A stretch of 6,200 nt of DNA, taken from Bacteroidota bacterium (GTDB taxonomy: Bacteria > Bacteroidota > Ignavibacteria > Kapaibacteriales > UBA2268). Shown here one piece after another: positions 1 to 5,628 of this stretch. The stretch spans positions 1-6,200 of the forward strand of contig JAKIZN010000110.1 in the NCBI GenBank assembly GCA_022708005.1, given 5' to 3'. Numbering within the stretch: the first letter of the stretch is position 1; each line of letters begins with the position of its first letter. Position numbers and translations under genes: made by a program. The notes under the pieces are model-generated. The model was not told the origin of the DNA. It was given only the letters and a program-made list of their open reading frames with translations, and ran no database searches.

Positions 1-1025
1 GCAATCACAATGCCTTTATATCCATTATCTATAAGCGAATCAATTATATCCGGCTTCATATTCGGATAATGATAAACGATGGTTACCCTATCATCAAAAT
101 ATGGCAACAGTTTAATTTCCTTATCAGTTCGGCGTCGGCTATAATCCGTTCGCAATGGCTTAATAGAATTTTTATCTACCATTGCAATTGGAATATCGCC
201 AATAGTGCGAAAAGTCGAGCGATAGCTTGAGTGCATCTTGCGAACCCTCGTCCCTCGGTGCAACAAAGCATATTCATCAGAAGTTGGACCAAACATGCAC
301 ACCATAATTTCTGCAATATCGCTTTCTGCGGCAGTTTTTACCCCGTGAATAAGATTAAGGGCGGCATCGGAAGATGGTCTATCCGACGAGCGCTGCGAGC
401 CGACCATTACTATCGGCACGGGCGAATTTTGTAGCATAAAAGATAGCGCTGCTGCGGTGTGGTGCATAGTGTCCGTGCCGTGTCCTATAACTACCCCATG
501 AACCCCGCGTGCAATTTCCTTTGCGATAGCATTAGCGATACCTATCCAATGCTCTGGACCCATATTTTCGCTAAAAACGCTGTATAATTTTTCTGTCTCT
601 AAATTGCAATAATCTGCAAGTTCTGGCACAGAGCCGTATAATTCGCCCGGAGAGAAAGCTGGAATTACTGCTCCAGTGCGGTAATCCAAGCGGCTGGCAA
701 TCGTTCCGCCTGTGCCAAACAGCTTAACTCGCGGGAATTTAGGATTAAACGGGAACTCTTTTTCTGGCACTTTGTAATTAATTATATTCCTGCCCTGAAC
801 AGTGATATTAGTGATTTTATTAATATTAATGCCTATATTATAGCCCGTCCGCAGTTTCAAAACTATATGCAAATCATCAGCTTTTTCTGCTCGCGGGAGT
901 ATTATGCCGTTAAATACGCTTTCGGTTGTTTCAATTACAACGTCGCTCCAAATCAAGGCTTCAAACTTTTTTAGAACTTCGAGCGCCCTATCGCGATAAC
1001 CTTTAAAATCTTCATTTGTTGCCAT
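1..1025 (-). CDS. gatD: Glu-tRNA(Gln) amidotransferase subunit D (GatD), 3' end beyond window
   Basis: GatD is the asparaginase-like subunit of GatDE. It releases ammonia from glutamine (or asparagine), and GatE uses that ammonia to convert Glu-tRNA(Gln) to Gln-tRNA(Gln) in the cytoplasm. The frame is open from the ATG at 1025 to base 1, giving 341 codons; archaeal GatD proteins run to roughly 430, so about 80-90 C-terminal residues are missing here. Residues 1-95 fit the small N-terminal beta domain typical of GatD. The asparaginase domain then opens with GTGGTIASRLDYRTGAV (about 104-120). The catalytic set is complete: Thr105 in TGGTIA, Thr184-Asp185 in HGTDTMHHTAAALSFM, and Lys263 in RKMHSS. 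VGSQRSSDRPSSDAA (208-222) is also conserved. The DYRTGAV and HGTDTMHHT wording favours GatD over plain type I/II asparaginases. The start is supported by AAGGAG (1039-1034) 8 nt upstream. The ATG shares one base with the gatE stop (TAATG), which suggests translational coupling. Confidence 0.95.
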   Translation of the reverse strand, partial: MATNEDFKGYRDRALEVLKKFEALIWSDVVIETTESVFNGIILPRAEKADDLHIVLKLRTGYNIGININKITNITVQGRNIINYKVPEKEFPFNPKFPRVKLFGTGGTIASRLDYRTGAVIPAFSPGELYGSVPELADYCNLETEKLYSVFSENMGPEHWIGIANAIAKEIARGVHGVVIGHGTDTMHHTAAALSFMLQNSPVPIVMVGSQRSSDRPSSDAALNLIHGVKTAAESDIAEIMVCMFGPTSDEYALLHRGTRVRKMHSSYRSTFRTIGDIPIAMVDKNSIKPLRTDYSRRRTDKEIKLLPYFDDRVTIVYHYPNMKPDIIDSLIDNGYKGIVI

Positions 1026-1039
1026 TACTTTTGCTCCTT
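1025..1039 (-). promoter_or_regulatory. gatD ribosome binding site and TAATG stop-start overlap
   Basis: On the minus strand the end of gatE reads AAGGAG, then 8 nt, then TAATG. The TAA is the gatE stop and the ATG is the gatD start, sharing the A at 1025. This is the strongest ribosome binding site in the window. It fits re-initiation or coupled translation giving balanced amounts of the two partner subunits. Confidence 0.85.
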
Positions 1040-2953
1040 CTCAAAATAATTTGATACGGCTTTTGATGCGACTCTGCCGTCCACTCTGCCTCTAAGCTTA
1101 TTCATAACTTGCCCCACAACTAACTTTTGCATATTTTGGCTGTTCCGCAGTTTTATATGTTCTACTTTACTTGCGGCTTGCCTTACTTCGCAATTTAACT
1201 CTGCCTCAGTGCAAACGTCAAGAAGTATTGATTTATCAAATTTATAAGTTTCCAGTGCTTTTTCCAAAGCGTGATATATGCCATCTTTTGGGAGAAGTCC
1301 GCTTGAATAATAATCGAATAAAGCAAAAAATAGCTCTTCCGACAGAAAATCCAATTCATAATCGAACTTTTTCAATCTTTTTGGATAATTAATTATCGCG
1401 ATAGCTGCTAATTTTGGCTCGATATTCTTTTCTTTGACAAGAATTTTAAACGTGTTTGTAAATTTCGATATTGCCAAATCTTTGATTATATCAGCTGGAA
1501 CGCCGATCGTCGCATACCACTTTTCTCTATCCCAGAAATATTCGGGCAAATTTGATTTGATACGCAATTTGCGGTCTTCTGCAACACACCGCGGTGGCAA
1601 ATCTGTATCTGGATACATTCTTTCAGGTCCGGGCAAAATTCTTTCAAATCCATTTGTGCCATCGTATAAGGCTTGTCGTGTCTCAGACGGCACACCGATT
1701 GTCGCCTCTTTTGCACGAATTATAATTTCCTTCGCACCAGTATCCGAATCTACAGCATTGCCCCAAACAAGCACAACCGTATCATTATCAGTGGCGCCGA
1801 CATTCTTCTTGACTTTCTGCCATTCATGCGAAGATAGTGTTTCGCTTGTGCTATCGGAATGCACAATATTAGGCAGAGTCGTCAAGCAAGCAATGACTCG
1901 CACTCTATCGGATATTTCACGCGAGAAATATGTATCAGTCTGCGTTTGCCAACGTAGCAGTCCTTTGAAACCTCTGAGCAAGACGCACTTCACTTGTTTG
2001 CCTTCGCCGATAGCCGTATGTATAGGCTGATAGCGTGTCTTTGTAAGCAATTTTGTTACTTCCGAATAACTTGCCGAAAAAGTGTCTTCGCTTATACCTC
2101 TTGCGTGCAACTCATCTCGCAGACGCAGCAAATTCCATTGACGCATAGCTTCGTTATATGTAAGCAGTGGAATTAGCGGTATGCGAGGCACGCCCTTTAT
2201 TTCAATTCGAGTGCCTCCTTTGATGCTTACGTTAACGTCTTGGCGAGCCGCACCAATTCCCGTTCGCATTTTTCCAGTGGTTCTTACTAATCTGCGAAGT
2301 ATTTCATTAACTTCAGCAACTTCTTGCGGCGTCTTCATTTCTGGATGAGTTACAATCTCTATCAGCGGCGTGCCGAGCCTATCGGTCAAATATACTCGCC
2401 TATGCCCAACATCGCTCTGCTCGCGGCAAGAATCTTCCTCGATTGACATCTGAATTATGTTGATTTTCCTATCTTTATATGGTATATGCCCCCCAACACT
2501 TGTGATAGCAGTCCTTTGGAAGCCAGTGGGAATGCTGCCGTCAAGATATTGCTTTCTTGCGATGTGTATTTCATCGACAAGATTTGCGTTCAGCAGCAAA
2601 CCAACTTCGAGAGCAATATCGAGCGCTTGTTCGTTAATTTCAAATGGTGGCGTATCGTCCATTTCGTAAGTGCAGACGGTGTCATAATGTATTCGGTATA
2701 TAATGTCTTTTTTAGTTTTAAATTCCATCAAGGCAGTGCCGTCATACTCTCCAAGCTCGGAAAGGGTTGGACGCATGTGCCGAAGGATTTCTGCATGATA
2801 TTCATGATTGTTGTATTTGCCTGCAGGGCAGCGGCAAAATAGTTTCTTTTCCGTGAATACTTGTTGGTGAATTTCCAAGCCAGCCATAAAGCCGATTTCA
2901 GCGTAATCATCAATTGTCATTTCATCAAACGGCTTGAACTTAAATTTTGACAT
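1025..2953 (-). CDS. gatE: Glu-tRNA(Gln) amidotransferase subunit E (GatE), archaeal type
   Basis: GatE binds Glu-tRNA(Gln), activates the glutamyl group with ATP and amidates it with ammonia from GatD. At 642 residues it matches GatE length (about 620-640) and exceeds bacterial GatB (about 475-500). GatB/GatE cradle motifs are visible: GLEIHQQVFTEKKLFCRCP (25-43), YEMDDTPP (96-103), DGSIPTGFQRT (138-148), IEEDSCRE (171-178), DRLGTPLIEIVTHPE (191-205) and RQDVNVSIKGGTRIEIKGV (237-255). Residues of about 290-440 form the AspRS-like (GAD) insertion found in GatE and absent from GatB, with VKCVLLRGFKGLL (321-333) and GVPSETRQALYDGT (420-433). PGPERMYPDTDLPP (441-454) returns to the core. The C-terminal YqeY/tail domain ends with VMNKLRGRVDGRVAS (616-630), the tRNA-binding tail signature. 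A modest GGAA site (2963-2960) lies 6 nt before the ATG. gatD follows with a one-base overlap. No frameshift or missing motif was seen; the insertion departs somewhat from the usual archaeal wording. Identification is firm; its bacterial setting is the odd part. Confidence 0.96.
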   Translation of the reverse strand: MSKFKFKPFDEMTIDDYAEIGFMAGLEIHQQVFTEKKLFCRCPAGKYNNHEYHAEILRHMRPTLSELGEYDGTALMEFKTKKDIIYRIHYDTVCTYEMDDTPPFEINEQALDIALEVGLLLNANLVDEIHIARKQYLDGSIPTGFQRTAITSVGGHIPYKDRKINIIQMSIEEDSCREQSDVGHRRVYLTDRLGTPLIEIVTHPEMKTPQEVAEVNEILRRLVRTTGKMRTGIGAARQDVNVSIKGGTRIEIKGVPRIPLIPLLTYNEAMRQWNLLRLRDELHARGISEDTFSASYSEVTKLLTKTRYQPIHTAIGEGKQVKCVLLRGFKGLLRWQTQTDTYFSREISDRVRVIACLTTLPNIVHSDSTSETLSSHEWQKVKKNVGATDNDTVVLVWGNAVDSDTGAKEIIIRAKEATIGVPSETRQALYDGTNGFERILPGPERMYPDTDLPPRCVAEDRKLRIKSNLPEYFWDREKWYATIGVPADIIKDLAISKFTNTFKILVKEKNIEPKLAAIAIINYPKRLKKFDYELDFLSEELFFALFDYYSSGLLPKDGIYHALEKALETYKFDKSILLDVCTEAELNCEVRQAASKVEHIKLRNSQNMQKLVVGQVMNKLRGRVDGRVASKAVSNYFEKEQK

Positions 2954-2991
2954 TACAAATTCCGATTAATTTCTTGTTAAACCTATCATTG

Positions 2992-3021
2992 CAAATTAAT
3001 TATTATTTTGATACTTTCAAA
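2992..3021 (-). promoter_or_regulatory. candidate gatE promoter (weak)
   Basis: On the minus strand TTTG (3021-3018) is followed 18 nt later by TTAATTTG (2999-2992). This is one mismatch from the Bacteroidota-type -7 box TAnnTTTG, with a spacing slightly short of that consensus. A sigma70 reading of the same place (TTGAAA, 16 nt, TAATTT) is poor at -10. A start near 2985 would leave a leader of about 30 nt before the gatE ATG. In such AT-rich DNA similar matches arise by chance, so this is tentative. An independent gatE promoter is nevertheless expected, because a terminator and a miniature element separate gatE from the upstream gene. Confidence 0.27.
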
Positions 3022-3159
3022 ACTTTTAAACGCTATAATAGCTAATTGTCGGACAAAAGCTGAACTTAATGAGAATAGTTGTTTGGATAGAATGATAAAG
3101 CGAAATAATACAAGAAAAATACTCTATACAATAGCCATATATTTAAATCTATGTTTTCC
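3022..3159. other. AT-rich intergenic stretch, nothing recognised
   Basis: No credible open frame, RNA gene or repeat was found here on either strand. The only local structure is a short near-palindrome, GCTATAATAGC (3032-3042), which puts a TATAAT on the plus strand. It has no well-spaced -35 box and no plus-strand gene behind it. The stretch probably serves as the upstream part of the gatE control region and as the left flank of the neighbouring miniature element. Confidence 0.5.
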
Positions 3160-3163
3160 AGAT

Positions 3164-3312
3164 GGGGCTGTCTCATAAGTACTATTGAAATTTTTTTAGA
3201 AAAAAATGACCTTCATAAATCGCCTACATTGAACTTTTTTTAGTAAAGCCATCATTTTGGATGGTTCGTTTTTATCAATTTTAGACGATTTTTACCCTTA
3301 TGAGACAGCCCC
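3164..3312. mobile_element. 149-bp MITE-like element with IS-type terminal inverted repeats
   Basis: The two ends are GGGGCTGTCTCATAAG and its exact reverse complement. The perfect match runs further out to give 20-bp arms at 3160-3179 and 3297-3316. The GGGGCTGTCTCA type of end is familiar from DDE-transposase insertion sequences such as IS1182-like elements; I cannot name the parent. The 149-bp body has no coding capacity, so it would need a transposase supplied elsewhere. It is AT-rich, with runs of T and A and a small internal hairpin (stem 3249-3253 with 3260-3264). The flanking bases AGAT and ATCT are themselves complementary, consistent with insertion into a small palindrome; no long direct target duplication is visible. 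It could equally be an internally deleted insertion sequence. When transcribed, the arms would fold into a long stem-loop. Confidence 0.78.
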
Positions 3313-3325
3313 ATCTATTTTGACA

Positions 3326-3437
3326 GTCAGAATCAGGATTTTCTGGATTACATGATTATCATGATAAGAAGTAAGAAATTGAACAGCAGGCAAAATAATC
3401 TTGTTAATCCTTTAATCCTGAGAATCGTGATTCAGAC
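3326..3437. repeat. imperfect inverted repeat with 40-nt arms built from GATT units
   Basis: The left arm (3326-3365) and the reverse complement of the right arm (3398-3437) agree at 32 of 40 positions by direct comparison, with a 32-nt spacer. Within each arm GATT recurs at intervals of 9, 8 and 9 nt (left arm: 3337, 3346, 3354, 3363), so the arm is itself a degenerate short tandem repeat. Substitutions fall between the GATT units and leave them intact. It codes for nothing obvious. It looks like one copy of a dispersed palindromic repeat, though a single copy cannot prove dispersal. The right arm abuts the T-run of the adjacent terminator. Confidence 0.7.
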
Positions 3438-3467
3438 AAAAAGACAAGGGGGCATGCCCCCCCCTTG
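3438..3467 (-). terminator. rho-independent terminator of the TolB-N/FlgO-like gene
   Basis: On the minus strand, 34 nt after the stop codon at 3502, a G/C hairpin forms around the perfect 14-bp palindrome GGGGGCATGCCCCC. It is extended by CAAG/CTTG on the sides (3467-3445) and followed by TTTTT (3442-3438). The arms are uneven: eight Gs against five Cs on the minus strand, so a few Gs bulge or shift register. The plus strand has no T-run after the hairpin, so the signal acts only on leftward transcripts. It should insulate gatE from transcription of the upstream genes. Confidence 0.85.
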
Positions 3468-3501
3468 CCTAAAGACATAGTCAGATAGAGTTTCTAATGC
3501 A

Positions 3502-3993
3502 TTATTCGGGTTTAAAAGCTTTAATTAGAGTATTCGCGATTATTGGCACAGATTCGTATATGCAAGTTTCCTTTTTGAAAATGTCCCTTACTTGATGATC
3601 AACGTTTGGTAGCTTTGTTACAACATCATAAATGTAAGCGTTAATTAGAAAGCGTTTTGCTTGGACTTTAAAGTTGCCTGTAATGACATACTCAACGTTT
3701 AATTTCTCGACTGCAAGCCAAAGGTCTGACGCATATTGCGGATTTGCTGGGTCTAAATTCATCTCGGCGAGAACCGACTCGACTGAATCCATTGGTACAA
3801 TTTGAATTAGCTTTTCTTCTGGATCGACTACCTGAAGCTCTTGAGCTAAGGAATCTTGCAAATTATAGCACCAAATATTAAATTTAGCGTCCCCGTGCAT
3901 ATTAGTAAAAGGCAAAACAGCTACTCGAACCTGTGCATTTAGCGAACCTGAAAACAAAATAGCCAACAACATTATAGAGAGAAAATGTTTCAT
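3502..3993 (-). CDS. secreted TolB-N/FlgO-like domain protein, 163 aa, function unknown
   Basis: A Sec signal peptide is clear: Lys2, a hydrophobic stretch at residues 4-15, then SLNA-QV giving a signal peptidase I cut near 20/21. There is no lipobox cysteine, so it is probably a soluble periplasmic protein. The mature part opens with VRVAVLPFTNMHGD (22-35). It continues with an amphipathic helix (NLQDSLAQEL), IVPMDSVESVLAEM (65-78), VEYVITGNFKV (100-110) and a strand ending INAYIYDVVT (117-126). This order (AVLPF, alpha, V...D, alpha, YVITG, Y.YD) is that of the TolB N-terminal/FlgO/CsgG-like alpha-beta fold, here alone with no beta-propeller or enzyme attached. Family function is mostly envelope or complex assembly; the role here is unknown. 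The start is secure: GAGGT (4005-4001) lies 7 nt upstream of the ATG. It is separated by 136 nt from the TraB-type gene and ends at a strong terminator. Confidence 0.85.
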   Translation of the reverse strand: MKHFLSIMLLAILFSGSLNAQVRVAVLPFTNMHGDAKFNIWCYNLQDSLAQELQVVDPEEKLIQIVPMDSVESVLAEMNLDPANPQYASDLWLAVEKLNVEYVITGNFKVQAKRFLINAYIYDVVTKLPNVDHQVRDIFKKETCIYESVPIIANTLIKAFKPE

Positions 3994-4129
3994 TGCTATT
4001 ACCTCATCGATAACAATTTATTTATTGTGAAATTAACAAATTCTTTTCAAAAAACAAAACATTTATGAAAAAAATTAATAATTTTGTCATTTTGTTATCA
4101 AATACGATAAAACAATTTACCTCTACTAA
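3994..4129 (-). promoter_or_regulatory. 136-nt AT-rich intergenic region, candidate promoter and weak hairpins
   Basis: Reading leftward, the region first holds weak AT-only stems, such as TTGTTTTATC pairing with GATAACAA with a 2-nt bulge, and AAATTA/TAATTT followed by a T-run near 4067-4076. These might attenuate transcription leaving the TraB-type gene but are too poor in G+C to call a terminator. Closer to the next gene, TTGAAA (4050-4045) is followed 18 nt later by AATAAA (4026-4021), a possible sigma70-like promoter. The ribosome binding site GAGGT (4005-4001) is the only firm signal. The downstream gene may be transcribed separately or may be the last gene of the operon. Confidence 0.3.
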
Positions 4130-5032
4130 CTAAATTTTTCTAATTTTATATTTTCCACTTTTCTTCAATAGCTCGATAATACCTCGCTTTCCAACGAAAT
4201 GCGCCGCACCAACTACGACAAAGTGAATTTTTCCAGTCGAATGCAACTGCTCTATCTTTTTAGCCATCTTTTCATTTCTTTCGTAAATCAGTCGTTCGCT
4301 TATAATATCGGCAACTGCCCCCTTATCTGGCAACGAAACGCTTAAGATTAAGTCTTCTATTTTCTTTTCGTCGCCACTGAGAAATGCCTCAAAAACATTG
4401 TCCGCTGTGGTCGAATCCTGCTGGTCTTCTGCAAGCAAATAGTGCATCACATCACTGTTTAAGCTATCTGGCAATTTATCAAAAACATCAATTTGGTCAA
4501 TTACAGACTCAAGCTGATCTATCGGCATATCTTGCTCCATTGCCTTATCCAAAAAATATTTTTCGATACCATAATTTGCTGAAAAACCTGCATCTTGGAA
4601 CGACAGAGCCGAAACAAGCATTGCCGCAAACCAAGGCTTGAATAAATTATAAACTGGCTCCGGTATATCCATTACCTCAAGTTTACTTTGCAAGAAAAGA
4701 TAATCTTTTTCGCTTATCTCGGTTTTCAACGTTCTGCCGTCAGTGAAAACTGCTCTATGAGCCAAATATTGCGGGTCGGCGTCGTTTAAATTAACTTCCA
4801 ACACCAACACTTCCGATTTATCGAATGCATCTGTTATCACCTTTGGCAGCGGATACATTTCTTCTGAACCCATGTGGATTGAGCCGAGCATATAAGTTAA
4901 ATTTCCGTCGTCGCTCTCCATCTTCCAGAATAAAAATTTATTTTCTGCAGATAGAGTTTGCGCCGAGAGCACTAAAAAAATTACCCAAAATGGCAGCTTT
5001 GCTATGCTTTTAGCATAAAATTGCTTAATCAT
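4130..5032 (-). CDS. exported TraB/GumN-family protein, 300 aa
   Basis: Members of the TraB/PrgY/GumN family, related to Tiki metalloproteases, carry two GxxH motifs plus a conserved glutamate and an arginine. All are visible: GSIH at 50-53 inside YMLGSIHMGSEEMYPLP, Glu79 in VLVLEVNL, Arg252 in the YERNEKMA segment, and GAAH at 275-278 in FVVVGAAHFVG. A membrane or signal segment (about 13-29, PFWVIFLVLSAQTLSA then E) is followed directly by FLFWKME, the usual beginning of the family domain. The protein is thus probably periplasmic, cut near residue 29, though an uncleaved anchor is possible. Length is normal for a bacterial GumN-like protein. It may be a metal-dependent peptidase, but bacterial members lack a well-defined substrate. 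The ATG overlaps the stop of the metallo-hydrolase gene by 4 nt (ATGA), with CGGAG (5046-5042) 9 nt upstream. Translation of the two genes is therefore likely coupled. Confidence 0.9.
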   Translation of the reverse strand: MIKQFYAKSIAKLPFWVIFLVLSAQTLSAENKFLFWKMESDDGNLTYMLGSIHMGSEEMYPLPKVITDAFDKSEVLVLEVNLNDADPQYLAHRAVFTDGRTLKTEISEKDYLFLQSKLEVMDIPEPVYNLFKPWFAAMLVSALSFQDAGFSANYGIEKYFLDKAMEQDMPIDQLESVIDQIDVFDKLPDSLNSDVMHYLLAEDQQDSTTADNVFEAFLSGDEKKIEDLILSVSLPDKGAVADIISERLIYERNEKMAKKIEQLHSTGKIHFVVVGAAHFVGKRGIIELLKKSGKYKIRKI

Positions 5033-5625
5033 ATTATTTTACTCCGAGTTACATTTTCAATAGTTTCTTCGAGCATTTCGCGAATGCCACTGAATATGGG
5101 GTCGTCGTGCCCCGGATAAACTGCATTAATTTTCAATCTATATAATCGCTGCAATACATTGAGGTATTCTTGGGAGTAAGTCCCGCCCGGCGTTTTGATG
5201 GATAGCTGGGTATCGCCAGAAAATAGAGCGGCTTCGTCGGGAACATAAATGCAAATAGAATCATTGGAATGCCCGGGCGTATGCAGTATTTGGGCATCTC
5301 TATCGCCAACTTTTATCCATTTCCCGTCTTTCGCTTTATCAGTTACTCCTTGTATCATAGAATAAGCTATTACCGTCGGAGCAAACTCGGCTATCACCTT
5401 AGAAAGCCCGCCCGAGTGGTCAAAATGCTCATGAGTGAGAACCACTTGCTCTACCCGCCGTTTGCCAACTCCAGTTGACATAGTGGAAAGCTCTTCAAGT
5501 ATAAATCCATCGGTGCCGACGTCTATCAGCGTATTTACGTCGTTTATAGCATTCCAATCGCCACGCACAAGATATACGTTGCAAGAATAAACGTTAGGAT
5601 TTTTTTTGAATAGAGTAACTTTCAT
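5029..5625 (-). CDS. metallo-beta-lactamase-fold hydrolase, 198 aa
   Basis: The full dinuclear metal site of the glyoxalase II-like superfamily is present: HEHFDH at 65-70 (His65, His67, Asp69, His70), His119 in HTPGHS, Asp138 in LFSGDT and His173 in YPGHDD. The early NTLIDVGTDG (31-40) is the usual beta-strand/Asp motif. The 198 residues form only the minimal catalytic domain, with no extra substrate-recognition or RNA-processing (beta-CASP) part and no signal peptide, so it is a cytoplasmic enzyme. Substrate cannot be told from sequence; thioester (glyoxalase II-like) or other ester hydrolysis are the usual possibilities. The gene starts 3 nt after the stop of the CheR-type gene; only a distant AGGA (about 14 nt away) is seen, which suggests dependence on upstream translation. 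The 3' end overlaps the TraB-type gene by 4 nt. Family is certain, specific role unknown. Confidence 0.92.
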   Translation of the reverse strand: MKVTLFKKNPNVYSCNVYLVRGDWNAINDVNTLIDVGTDGFILEELSTMSTGVGKRRVEQVVLTHEHFDHSGGLSKVIAEFAPTVIAYSMIQGVTDKAKDGKWIKVGDRDAQILHTPGHSNDSICIYVPDEAALFSGDTQLSIKTPGGTYSQEYLNVLQRLYRLKINAVYPGHDDPIFSGIREMLEETIENVTRSKII

Positions 5626-5628
5626 AAA

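Noticed and set aside
231..434. 67-codon open frame on the plus strand
   Set aside because: Antisense to the catalytic core of gatD, which is the real gene there but is cut by the window edge.
1434..2030. 198-codon open frame on the plus strand
   Set aside because: It lies wholly opposite gatE, whose translation matches a known family end to end; the plus-strand product resembles nothing and is an antisense shadow.
2486..2842. 118-codon open frame on the plus strand, with a second shorter one at 2457-2669
   Set aside because: Both are antisense to the conserved N-terminal cradle of gatE and have no family-like motifs.
3034..3039. Perfect TATAAT on the plus strand
   Set aside because: The nearest -35-like TTGATA is 20 nt away, and no plus-strand gene or RNA follows. 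It falls in a short AT palindrome and is probably chance.
3326..3437. CRISPR-like repeats
   Set aside because: The GATT units are only 8-9 nt apart with no unique spacers, and the two long arms are inverted rather than direct.
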